A stretch of 11,620 bases of DNA from Sutterella sp. (lineage in GTDB: Bacteria; Pseudomonadota; Gammaproteobacteria; Burkholderiales; Burkholderiaceae_F): assembly GCA_020025955.1 (NCBI GenBank), contig JAHHRF010000055.1, positions 1 through 11,620 of the forward strand, in the 5' to 3' direction. The notes under the pieces are model-generated. The model made no database searches. It was not told the DNA's origin and worked only from the letters and a program-made list of their open reading frames with translations. This document shows, one piece after another, positions 1-6,159 of the stretch (within the stretch, counting starts at the first letter, position 1; every line of letters begins with the position of its first letter). Both the position numbers and the translations under genes were made by a program.

Positions 1-1508
1 GACTGCCCCTTAATCTGTAAGCCTAAGTTTTGCTTGTTCGTGGAGGTGCTCTTCACGTTAAAGGACGTGTCGTGACTGGTTTTAAGCGTTGAACCCTCAA
101 CGGAGACGCCATAAGACTGACGCGTACTTTGGCGGTTCATCGTGATGTCAACATTCTTACTCTTCAAGTCAACGGTGCTGTACCCGGTGACGAGCATGCC
201 TTTGCCGCCTTCCGTGGTTTCCGTCGCGTCAATCTTGAAGTTGTCGTTGTTTTCGGTCGTCTTGAAGGTCGATGCCCCCATCACAACCAGGCCTTCGCCT
301 TTTTTCGTGTTACCGTCAGAGCCCGCCTGAATGTCGACGTTCTTGGAGTCGATCGTGAAGTCGGACTTCACCCACAAGAACATACCGACAGCGCGTTCTG
401 CCCCTTGGGAGTTGATCGAGAGCTTGTCGCCATGACTTTGGAACTTGGCTAAGCTCGAGCCTTTGTAGGTCGACGTGAAGACCCCGTAGGTCTTGTTGCC
501 CTTAGCGTTGATCGAGAAATCGTTCTTAGCATTAACGTTGATGTCGCCTTTGTTATAGATCGTCATCCCCATGCTGTCCTTACCCTCGGACTCGACGGTA
601 AGGTCATCGCTGTTGATCGTGAGCTTACTTTCACGATAAATGTCGGCGCCCGTGCTCCAGGTGTCTTTGGTCGAGTCGGCCTTCGCGGAAATCACCACAT
701 GGTGGTTGTTGATTTCCACTTCCGGGGTGCTGCCAAACAAATAGATGCCCTTGGCGTTACCGTCGGTATCCACCACTTCAGAGTGGATGTTGAAGTGATC
801 CCCTTCTGAGGTGAATTTCCCTTTACCCGTATTGGTTAAACCCGAGATGATGATGTTTTTCGTCTCAGTGGGTTTGGGGTCCGAAAAGGAGCCTTTCGCC
901 GTGAGGTCGACATCATGCGCGGTGATCTTGGTATCCGGCATGAAGAGGGCGGAGTTCGGCTGAGAGGCCGTCCCCCCTGACGGGTTGGCATCGTTTTTCG
1001 TCGTGTAGTTAATCGTTAAGCCTTTCTCAAAGCGAATAACGGGAAACTGATCTTCTTGGGTCAGGTCACCCGAGGCAACGAAGGCACTGCCACCAAAGTC
1101 GGTTTTTTCGGTATTGGTCGTCGTGGAGTTGAGGGTCACGTCGTCGTTAAAGCTCGCGTTGACGTTAAAGAGCTGAATAGCAGCCCCCGTCACCGCTTGC
1201 GCTTTCGTTTGACCGCCGTTGTGCTTATCCGACGTCACATCGATAGTCACCGGCCCCGTAACCGCTAAGGTCCCCGTGCCACCGTTGTCAGAAAAGAGCA
1301 TGACCCCTAAGTCTGCGTTGGGGTTGTTGATCGTGACGTTCGTTAAGTCTGCCGTCTGACCTTGTGCGATTTTTTTATAGACGCTGGCCTTTAAGGTGCT
1401 GCTGGGCACCGTCTCGGGGGTCGTCGGGATCGTGATCGTTTCAGACATCGCCTGAGCACTCCAAGCGGTAAGGAGCGCCAAGGTTAACGTGGATAAGGTT
1501 TTGTTCAT
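1..1508 (-). CDS. Secreted repeat-rich surface protein, autotransporter-passenger-like (5' part only)
   Basis: I translated this frame from the ATG at 1508 to the left edge: 502 codons with no stop, so the gene continues outside the window. The start is supported by GGAG 8 nt upstream. Residues 1-20 form a signal peptide (short basic start, hydrophobic LTLALLTAW core, cleavage likely after AQA), so the product is exported. The rest is rich in Thr, Ser, Asn, Asp, Gly and Lys, and I saw no cysteine. From about residue 225, roughly 30-40-residue units repeat the pattern F/V-x-I-x-x...G-hydrophobic...S-x-(L/F)-x-I, for example FSINAKG, LSINSQG, FTIDSKN, FKIDATE. That is typical of beta-helical passenger domains of type V secreted adhesins. 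The C-terminal beta-barrel that would prove an autotransporter is not in the window, so class and function are inferred. It could also be a type Va/Vb effector or another secreted beta-helix protein. Confidence 0.85.
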   Translation of the reverse strand, partial: MNKTLSTLTLALLTAWSAQAMSETITIPTTPETVPSSTLKASVYKKIAQGQTADLTNVTINNPNADLGVMLFSDNGGTGTLAVTGPVTIDVTSDKHNGGQTKAQAVTGAAIQLFNVNASFNDDVTLNSTTTNTEKTDFGGSAFVASGDLTQEDQFPVIRFEKGLTINYTTKNDANPSGGTASQPNSALFMPDTKITAHDVDLTAKGSFSDPKPTETKNIIISGLTNTGKGKFTSEGDHFNIHSEVVDTDGNAKGIYLFGSTPEVEINNHHVVISAKADSTKDTWSTGADIYRESKLTINSDDLTVESEGKDSMGMTIYNKGDINVNAKNDFSINAKGNKTYGVFTSTYKGSSLAKFQSHGDKLSINSQGAERAVGMFLWVKSDFTIDSKNVDIQAGSDGNTKKGEGLVVMGASTFKTTENNDNFKIDATETTEGGKGMLVTGYSTVDLKSKNVDITMNRQSTRQSYGVSVEGSTLKTSHDTSFNVKSTSTNKQNLGLQIKGQ

Positions 1509-1516
1509 TGCATTAC

Positions 1517-1521
1517 TCCGA
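1517..1521 (-). promoter_or_regulatory. Ribosome binding site of the surface-protein gene
   Basis: The minus strand reads CGGAG followed by taatgca and then ATG at 1508. The spacing is normal. A competing ATG at 1513 is closed at once by TGA two codons later, so 1508 is the start. Confidence 0.7.
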
Positions 1522-1524
1522 AGT

Positions 1525-1645
1525 TGCCCCTTGGGTGCGCGCATTCGTTGGGGCACAGACTCGAGTGCCGCTGACAAAGGGAAATGCGCCATCTTCTTTT
1601 TATTAGGGCCAAGAAATGAATCGCCCGATGGTCTAACCAATCGGG
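1525..1645 (-). other. Structured 5' leader of the surface-protein gene
   Basis: Two hairpins lie between the probable promoter and the start codon. TGCCCC (1525-1530) can pair with GGGGCA (1550-1555), just upstream of the ribosome binding site. CCCGATGGT (1624-1632) pairs with ACC (1636-1638) and ATCGGG (1640-1645), leaving a 3-nt loop and one bulged A. Neither is followed by a T run on the minus strand, so they look like leader structure, not terminators. Whether they regulate translation or stability is unknown. Confidence 0.35.
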
Positions 1646-1758
1646 AACACGTCTTCAGCTCTAGCTTAAGGGGCTTGTTGAAGCTATGTTAGTGGAGAAT
1701 GCCGTGGCTAAGGGTTTTATCAGGGTGGCTATTGGTTTTGTGAATCAGTCTAAAAGCT

Positions 1759-1764
1759 TTTATA
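1759..1764 (-). promoter_or_regulatory. Candidate -10 box of the surface-protein promoter
   Basis: TATAAA on the minus strand matches the sigma-70 -10 consensus at five of six positions. The hexamer 17 bp further upstream (TCATCA) is a poor -35 and overlaps the last of three phased repeats at 1781-1807, as expected for an activator-dependent promoter. Transcription would start near 1752, giving a leader of about 245 nt. The assignment rests on pattern alone. Confidence 0.35.
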
Positions 1765-1780
1765 TATCGATAAAAACCCC

Positions 1781-1807
1781 GTGATGAATCCGTGATTTTT
1801 GTGTGAT
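1781..1807 (-). promoter_or_regulatory. Three GTGAT direct repeats at 11-bp spacing, candidate response-regulator site
   Basis: GTGAT occurs at 1781-1785, 1792-1796 and 1803-1807 on the plus strand (ATCAC on the minus strand), with exact 11-bp spacing. Direct repeats about one helical turn apart are the usual target of tandemly bound OmpR/PhoB-type winged-helix regulators. The array lies directly upstream of the TATAAA box at 1759-1764 and overlaps its -35 position, where an activator would sit. The binding protein is not identified. Confidence 0.4.
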
Positions 1808-2115
1808 ACCGACAACGCGGATTTTGCACGCTGTCTCAAGTGACTACTCTACAAAGGAATTTATGACGTGGGTGGCCGTCATGGAGGGTGACGCGTCATA
1901 GAACCATTACCGAAATAATCGGTCAATGGGGAAAAACCTAGACACATTTTCACTGTTGTCAGTGTCCAACAATCGAACAGGGGAGAAGCTAGCGCGGAGG
2001 CCTTTTGATTAAGGACTACCCAAGTACTTGAGCGTCGATTTGCTGTTGAGGTGAGGAGAGTTATAAGGGGGGTGTTCAACTTATTTTGGGTTTGATTTCC
2101 CCAATAACCTAGGCA
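1808..2115. other. Intergenic stretch without a convincing gene
   Basis: About 300 bases hold no reading frame that I would defend. A short hairpin CACTG-TTGT-CAGTG is at 1951-1964. AAAGGA before ATG at 1863 opens only a 12-codon frame. An 86-codon minus-strand frame covers 1879-2139, but it begins inside the hairpins at 2116-2168 and has no ribosome binding site. Confidence 0.5.
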
Positions 2116-2141
2116 TTTTGTCGTCGCCCGAAACGACAAAA
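2116..2141 (-). repeat. Second inverted repeat overlapping the ygfZ terminator
   Basis: TTTTGTCGT (2116-2124) and ACGACAAAA (2133-2141) form a perfect 9-bp stem with an 8-nt loop. The right arm shares AAAA (2138-2141) with the left arm of the next hairpin, so the two full-length stems cannot both form. In the minus-strand transcript this is a back-up hairpin after the main terminator, ending in A-rich DNA. Confidence 0.6.
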
Positions 2142-2169
2142 CCCGACCTCCTCGGAGTGTCGGGTTTTT
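2138..2169 (-). terminator. Rho-independent terminator downstream of ygfZ
   Basis: AAAACCCGAC (2138-2147) pairs perfectly with GTCGGGTTTT (2159-2168). The 11-nt loop can form a further CTC/GAG pair. The minus-strand transcript of ygfZ reaches it 22 nt after the stop codon and continues into TTTTGTCG. On the plus strand it ends in five T, so it may also block transcription in that direction. Confidence 0.75.
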
Positions 2170-2176
2170 GGGAAAC

Positions 2177-2195
2177 GCGTGCGTTTCGGTTTAGT
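2177..2195. repeat. 19-nt motif at the ygfZ stop codon, copy 1 of 2
   Basis: GCGTGCGTTTCGGTTTAGT matches the sequence at 6141-6159 in 17 of 19 positions. In both copies the minus-strand TAA stop codon falls at the same place in the motif (TTA at 2191-2193 and 6155-6157), and a terminator hairpin follows downstream of the gene. It may be a repeated gene-end element or chance similarity. Confidence 0.45.
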
Positions 2196-3096
2196 CCGCG
2201 AACTGGGTAAAGCTCGAGAGGGCCATTAAGGGCTGGGTGCCTTCTGCGTTAAGGCTAAGGGACGTCACATCGGCCTTATTGTGCACCACGGCGGTTAAAA
2301 GGGCGCTCGTGCTATCCGTCACGCTTTCCACGACGTGACCCACGGGGTTACCGTCGCTGTAGAGCGCGTCGCCGGCCGAGGGGGTAACTTGGCTCATCGA
2401 CACAAAGAGGTGCATAAAGCGATTGGCTTTCCCCACCCACTTTAAGCGCGCCACGACTTCTTGACCGGGGTAGCACCCCTTGTCAAAGCTCACGCCGCCG
2501 AGCTTATCCAAGTAAATCATCTGGGGCACGAATTCGTCGCGGGCGGAAAGGAAGATCGTGGACGTGCCTTGGCGCAAGTTTTCCGCAAACCACTGACCCT
2601 CGTCTTGAAGGGTGTCAAACGTGCGAGCATTCGTGAAATCCAAAAGGAGGGCACGATCCGCGTCACGACCGTGACCGGTGTTAAGCAAAAGCCCACCCTC
2701 AACCACGAGGCGCTTCCCTTGTTCAGCAAACGGCGACAAGGCCTCGCGGCTCACCCCATAGACCGTTACGTCTGGCGTATCAATCGTCACCTTGGCGCGA
2801 AGCACAAAGAGTTTGAGACGTTTGGCGACGGCCTCCAGGCTATCTTTCGGGGTGACTAAGTAAAGCGACGTGCCGTCATCGGCGTAGCGAAAAAGCGCCG
2901 AGATACGACCTTGCGGGGTGCACCAGGCGCCTAGTCGAGCATCGTCCCCGAGGTCATTGACCTTTTGGCTCAATTGATTGTGCAAAAACGATAAACGGTC
3001 GTCCCCGGTGAGGCGAATGACCCCTAAGGACGAGAGTTTAGCCACGCCCTCAAAGCGGGGCGCAATCGTGTCAACCGTGAAGTGGGTAGACGACAT
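2191..3096 (-). CDS. ygfZ: Folate-dependent tRNA-modifying / Fe-S maintenance protein YgfZ
   Basis: This is a cytoplasmic GcvT-like protein. The family binds folate and supports Fe-S enzymes such as the tRNA methylthiotransferase MiaB. The signature K-G-C-Y-P-G-Q-E is complete, with its cysteine at about residue 208. Other family segments are visible: LGVIRLTGDDRLSFLHNQLS near the N-terminus and GAWCTPQGRISALF near residue 60. I chose the ATG at 3096 (301 aa, MSSTHF...) because AAAGGAG lies 9 nt upstream. An in-frame ATG at 3126 would add 10 residues but has no ribosome binding site. The gene lies 44 bp downstream of mltG on the same strand, so the two are probably co-transcribed, and it ends at a clear terminator (2138-2169). 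Length and motif fit the family well. Confidence 0.93.
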   Translation of the reverse strand: MSSTHFTVDTIAPRFEGVAKLSSLGVIRLTGDDRLSFLHNQLSQKVNDLGDDARLGAWCTPQGRISALFRYADDGTSLYLVTPKDSLEAVAKRLKLFVLRAKVTIDTPDVTVYGVSREALSPFAEQGKRLVVEGGLLLNTGHGRDADRALLLDFTNARTFDTLQDEGQWFAENLRQGTSTIFLSARDEFVPQMIYLDKLGGVSFDKGCYPGQEVVARLKWVGKANRFMHLFVSMSQVTPSAGDALYSDGNPVGHVVESVTDSTSALLTAVVHNKADVTSLSLNAEGTQPLMALSSFTQFAD

Positions 3097-3105
3097 GGAG
3101 GGTGT

Positions 3106-3112
3106 CTCCTTT
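3106..3112 (-). promoter_or_regulatory. Strong ribosome binding site that fixes the ygfZ start at 3096
   Basis: AAAGGAG on the minus strand, 9 nt before the ATG at 3096. It lies downstream of the alternative ATG at 3126, so it supports the shorter protein. Confidence 0.75.
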
Positions 3113-3140
3113 ATGAATTTTGTCAAATGAAATCGTTGAA

Positions 3141-4232
3141 TTACGGGGCCTTTTTCCCACGAATATACGTGTCCACCGCGCGGTTGTGATCTTTCAAGGT
3201 TTTGGAGAATTGACTCGATCCATCGCCGCGGGCCACAAAGTAGAGGTAGGGACTCGTCTCAGGGTGCGCGGCGGCCATTAAGGCTTTTTCGCTGGGGGAG
3301 CCAATAGGCCCCGCCGGCAGACCTCGACGCGTGTAGGTATTAAAGGGCGTATCAAACTGAAGGTCGCGTTTACGTAATCGACCGGTAAAGTCCGAGCCCA
3401 GCCCGTAGACCACCGTGGGATCACTTTGTAAAGGCATTTTAAGCGCTAAACGGTTATGAAAGACAGCGCTCACCAAGGGGCGGTCATTTTCGGTACCGGT
3501 TTCGCGGTCAATGACGCTTGCGAGAATCAAGAGTTCATAGGGGCTCGTGAGCGTATCCGTGCGGGTGCGTGCGGTCCACGCCGCGTCTAAACGCGCTTTT
3601 TGACGGTCAACCGCCATCGCTAAAAGGCGCTTATCGGTAATGCCCGGGCGATAGTGATAGGTGTCGGGGGCGAAGAACCCTTCGGGGTTGGTGACGGGGA
3701 GATTAAAGGCTTTGGCCCAGTCTTCGTCGGATAGACCCAAGAGCGTCTTTTCCATTTCGGGGGCGGCTTCAATGAGGGTACGCAGTTGCGCCACCGTCAC
3801 GGCATCGGGAATGCGAAAGACGTTGTCGGCCAACGGGCCCTTCTTTAAGAGCGTGAGGAGCCCTTCACGGGTTAAGTCTCCGTCTAAGCGGTAGCGACCC
3901 GGCTGAATGCCGTTTAAGGCTTGGGGGTTACCGTAGACCTTTAAGAGAAGGCGAAAAAGGCGGGCGTCGACCAAGTGGCCGTCATGCTGGAGCGTCTCCA
4001 GAATGTGGCTGCCTGTTTCCCCTTTATTAACCGAGAGCGTATAAGGAGCGTCCGCTTCTTTATGGATTAACGCTTCAAACCAGAGGTGCTTCCCGAGTCC
4101 GTAGACAAAGACCGCGGCGCAAACCAGAATCGCGCCCCAAGCGCCCCAACGGGGACGACGTTTTAGGGGAGCAGCGGGCGTCGTGGGGTGATCGTCAAGC
4201 GTGGAGGGCGTTGTGGAATCGGGGTGCGACAT
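3141..4232 (-). CDS. mltG: Endolytic murein transglycosylase MltG
   Basis: MltG (YceG family) is an inner-membrane lytic transglycosylase that cleaves nascent glycan strands and so sets strand length. The protein is 363 aa. A Pro/Thr-rich cytoplasmic tail with KRRPR is followed by one membrane segment at about residues 31-49 (AWGAILVCAAVFVYGLG) and then the periplasmic part. The catalytic region reads ASVIDRETG, with the active-site glutamate at residue 244, followed by VSAVFHNRL and the substrate-groove segment LQSDPTVVYGLG. GLPAGPIGSPS at 304-314 is also typical. No good ribosome binding site precedes the ATG at 4232 (the upstream bases are GCTACCACC), but no better start is evident. It leads a probable two-gene unit with ygfZ. 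It points away from tmk, whereas I expect mltG, tmk and holB to run in one direction in many relatives. Confidence 0.95.
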   Translation of the reverse strand: MSHPDSTTPSTLDDHPTTPAAPLKRRPRWGAWGAILVCAAVFVYGLGKHLWFEALIHKEADAPYTLSVNKGETGSHILETLQHDGHLVDARLFRLLLKVYGNPQALNGIQPGRYRLDGDLTREGLLTLLKKGPLADNVFRIPDAVTVAQLRTLIEAAPEMEKTLLGLSDEDWAKAFNLPVTNPEGFFAPDTYHYRPGITDKRLLAMAVDRQKARLDAAWTARTRTDTLTSPYELLILASVIDRETGTENDRPLVSAVFHNRLALKMPLQSDPTVVYGLGSDFTGRLRKRDLQFDTPFNTYTRRGLPAGPIGSPSEKALMAAAHPETSPYLYFVARGDGSSQFSKTLKDHNRAVDTYIRGKKAP

Positions 4233-4333
4233 GGTGGTAGCGTGAATCGACTAAATAGAGAAACCAAGTCGGAGTGTACCCAAAAAAGACGGGGGACGGG
4301 GTGAGTGCCTTTCTTCTAAGGGGGTGCTCTCGC

Positions 4334-4339
4334 TATAAT
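4334..4339 (+). promoter_or_regulatory. Candidate -10 box of the tmk-holB promoter
   Basis: A perfect TATAAT. The -35 region about 17 bp upstream is poor (TTCTTC at 4311-4316). Transcription would begin near 4346, a few bases before the hairpin at 4350-4382 and about 70 nt before the tmk ATG. Confidence 0.55.
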
Positions 4340-4349
4340 CTGGAAATCG

Positions 4350-4399
4350 AGCCCCCCAGAGGCAGGACCTTTGGCGGGGGCTTCTTTTTCTTCTTTTTC
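4350..4399 (+). terminator. Terminator-like hairpin in the tmk leader (possible attenuator)
   Basis: AGCCCC (4350-4355) pairs with GGGGCT (4377-4382). CCAGAGG (4356-4362) pairs with CCTTTGG (4368-4374) with one G-T wobble. The loop is 5 nt and two bases bulge at 4375-4376. A pyrimidine tract follows directly, made of the 9-mer TTCTTTTTC repeated twice (4382-4399). The element lies between the TATAAT box and the tmk ribosome binding site, so it could end transcription early. The T run is broken by C, so it may be weak or may instead protect the 5' end of the mRNA. Confidence 0.45.
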
Positions 4400-4403
4400 G
4401 ACT

Positions 4404-4409
4404 AAAAGG
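4404..4409 (+). promoter_or_regulatory. Ribosome binding site that sets the tmk start at 4416
   Basis: AAAAGG, 6 nt before the ATG at 4416. A longer frame could begin at TTG 4371, but that codon lies inside the leader hairpin. Confidence 0.6.
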
Positions 4410-4415
4410 CCACGC

Positions 4416-5039
4416 ATGACGTCCCCAATTCCAGGTCGCCTCATCACCTTTGAAGGCATTGATGGCGCGGGAAAATCCACGCAAATTGACCGTTTGGAAG
4501 CCCGTTTACGCGAAGCGGGTTTAGAGGTGGTTCGCACCCGAGAACCCGGCGGGACGCCCGTCTCGGAAATCATCCGTGAGGTGATTCTGAACGAAGAGAT
4601 GACGCTAAAAACGGAAACGTTACTCTTTTTTGCGGCACGCGCTCAGCACGTGGACGAAGTCATTCGTCCAGCCTTGGCGCGCGGTGCTTGGGTGCTGTCT
4701 GACCGCTTCACCGATGCCACCTACGCCTATCAAGTGGGCGCGAAAGGCTTTTCGGGGGAAGCGTGCGAAGCGTTAGAAGCGTGGACCCTGGGGGACTTTA
4801 AACCCTTCAAGACGGTGCTTTTTGATTTGGCGCCTGAGGTCGCCGCCAAACGCCGTCAGGTGCGAGCCGGCGACACAGACCGTTTTGAACGCGAAGAAAC
4901 GGCCTTTTTTGAGCGCGTTCGAAACGCCTACTTAGATCGTGCTCGTCGTGACCCCTCGCGCTTTGTTATCGTCAACGCGGAAGAGACGCCCGAAGCGATT
5001 GCGTCCGTTTTAGCCCAAGAGGTGAACCAATGGCTTTAA
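4416..5039 (+). CDS. tmk: Thymidylate kinase
   Basis: Tmk phosphorylates dTMP to dTDP using ATP, an essential cytoplasmic step of dTTP synthesis. With the ATG at 4416 the protein is 207 aa, close to the usual bacterial length. The P-loop GIDGAGKST is at residues 14-22, RTREPGG (dTMP binding) at 40-46 and DRFTDATYAYQ at 96-106. An arginine-rich lid segment around 145-160 (KRRQVRAGDTDRFERE) follows. A longer frame from TTG 4371 adds 15 residues without family similarity, so I reject it. The last 10 bases overlap holB, so the two are translationally coupled. A TATAAT box and a terminator-like hairpin precede the gene. Confidence 0.95.
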   Translation: MTSPIPGRLITFEGIDGAGKSTQIDRLEARLREAGLEVVRTREPGGTPVSEIIREVILNEEMTLKTETLLFFAARAQHVDEVIRPALARGAWVLSDRFTDATYAYQVGAKGFSGEACEALEAWTLGDFKPFKTVLFDLAPEVAAKRRQVRAGDTDRFEREETAFFERVRNAYLDRARRDPSRFVIVNAEETPEAIASVLAQEVNQWL

Positions 5040-6076
5040 GTCCCTATCCCTGGTTAGAGAACGAAGCCCAACAGCTCAATGAGGCACGCGAATCCTTACC
5101 CAATGCGATTTTGCTCCATGGTCCCCGTGGAAGTGGTGCCTTTGAGTTGGCACTACGCTTTGCCGAGAGTCTTTTGTGTGAGCGCCCTGAAACGGATGGC
5201 GCTCCCTGCGGACACTGTAAGGGCTGCAGCTTAATTGCCGCGAAAACCCACCCCGATATCCAGATTGTGGTTTCGGAATACTTAGCGCAAACCTATGATT
5301 TGCCGTATGTGCCGGCGCCAGGCGCCCGTAAAACGGCAACGTTAAGTCGAGAAATTCGCATTCATCAAAGCCGTGCGTTAACGGACTTTGTGAACATGGC
5401 CTCCAACCAAGGGGGACGCCGCGTTGTGGTGGTCTATCCCGCCGACATGATTGGGGATCAAGCGGCAGCCAGCTTATTGAAAAATATTGAAGAGCCGCCC
5501 GAGGGGCTGGTCTATTTGCTGGTGGCCGATGACATCGATAAGGTGCTCCCCACCATTCGATCGCGCTCTCGATTAATTCGTATTGGGTTACCCAAACGAG
5601 AAGAAGCGCTTTCCTGGTTAGAAGCGCAAAAAGTAACGCACCCTGAAACGCGTTTGGCCCTGGCGGGGGGCTCGCCGTTACGCGCAACCGATGACCGCTC
5701 TGGCCTGGAAGTGTCGGATGCCATGCGTGAACAGATTCTCACGATTTTGCGTCAAGGTGCCACCATTCGCTTCGATGACGTATTACGTGCCTTTGGGCGT
5801 AAAGAGGGACCGTCGGTTCCTGCCTGGAGCTTTTTCTTGTCGCGCTGGCTCTTTGATATTTTGTTAGTGGGTCAAGGTTTAGCGCCTCGCTACTTTATTG
5901 ATGAGAAGGCGACGTTAGAGGCATTGGCCACGAAAGCGGACCCCCGCGCCGTGATGGCGTTTGCCGATGAAGTGAACCTCTTGCGCCAAGTCGCGGAACA
6001 CCCCTTAAACGCGAACTTAATGTGGGCGACCTACGCCTTTAAGTATTCGGCTGCCGTGATGCCGGGTCGAGGCTAA
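5030..6076 (+). CDS. holB: DNA polymerase III delta' subunit
   Basis: HolB is the delta-prime subunit of the clamp-loader complex, which opens and loads the beta clamp on DNA. The protein is 348 aa. Its AAA+ fold has a degenerate P-loop, HGPRGSG at residues 30-36, without the GK[ST] needed for ATP binding, as expected for delta-prime. The zinc-module cysteines are at 50, 60, 63 and 66 (CGHCKGC), followed by THPD. LLKNIEEPP at 149-157 and LPTIRSRS at 173-180 are the other family blocks. The latter is the arginine-finger motif, with Ser in place of the usual Cys of SRC. The C-terminal HPLNANLMW is also characteristic. GAGGTG precedes the ATG, which lies inside the 3' end of tmk. A terminator follows at 6108-6140. 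Confidence 0.94.
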   Translation: MALSPYPWLENEAQQLNEARESLPNAILLHGPRGSGAFELALRFAESLLCERPETDGAPCGHCKGCSLIAAKTHPDIQIVVSEYLAQTYDLPYVPAPGARKTATLSREIRIHQSRALTDFVNMASNQGGRRVVVVYPADMIGDQAAASLLKNIEEPPEGLVYLLVADDIDKVLPTIRSRSRLIRIGLPKREEALSWLEAQKVTHPETRLALAGGSPLRATDDRSGLEVSDAMREQILTILRQGATIRFDDVLRAFGRKEGPSVPAWSFFLSRWLFDILLVGQGLAPRYFIDEKATLEALATKADPRAVMAFADEVNLLRQVAEHPLNANLMWATYAFKYSAAVMPGRG

Positions 6077-6107
6077 ATCAAACAAACCCCAAACCTAAAC
6101 CCAAACG

Positions 6108-6140
6108 AAAGGGCACCTTGACAGTCGAGGTGCCCTTTTT
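6108..6140. terminator. Two-way Rho-independent terminator between holB and the recombinase gene
   Basis: AAAGGGCACCT (6108-6118) and AGGTGCCCTTT (6128-6138) make a perfect 11-bp stem with a 9-nt loop. On the plus strand it ends in TTTTT, 31 nt after the holB stop. On the minus strand it lies 16 nt after the recombinase stop and continues into T/G-rich DNA. The genes converge here, so one hairpin can serve both. Confidence 0.88.
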
Positions 6141-6159
6141 GCGTACGTTTCGCTTTAGT
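6141..6159. repeat. 19-nt motif at the recombinase stop codon, copy 2 of 2
   Basis: GCGTACGTTTCGCTTTAGT matches 2177-2195 in 17 of 19 positions, with the TAA stop codon in the same register. The genes that end in it (ygfZ and the recombinase) are unrelated, so shared coding ancestry does not explain it. Confidence 0.45.

Noticed and set aside
1852..1901. AAAGGA followed by ATG at 1863 on the plus strand
   Set aside because: The frame is only 12 codons and ends at TAG, with no gene after it to which it could be a leader.
1879..2139. 86-codon open frame on the minus strand
   Set aside because: It starts inside the hairpins at 2116-2168, has no ribosome binding site, no recognisable domain and atypical composition. 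Probably an open frame by chance.
3097..3126. Longer N-terminus for YgfZ from ATG 3126
   Set aside because: No ribosome binding site there, while AAAGGAG sits ideally before ATG 3096.
4371..4415. Longer N-terminus for Tmk from a TTG start
   Set aside because: The TTG lies in the leader hairpin, the extra 15 residues are not Tmk-like, and ATG 4416 has its own AAAAGG.
5076..5687. 203-codon open frame on the minus strand
   Set aside because: Fully antisense to holB, Pro/Arg/His-rich and without any family signature. holB on the other strand has a complete set of motifs.
6078..6106. Telomere-like (AAACCC)n stretch, possible G-quadruplex on the minus strand
   Set aside because: The G runs are only GGG, GG and GGGG, too few for a standard quadruplex. 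It is the A-rich run before the terminator hairpin.
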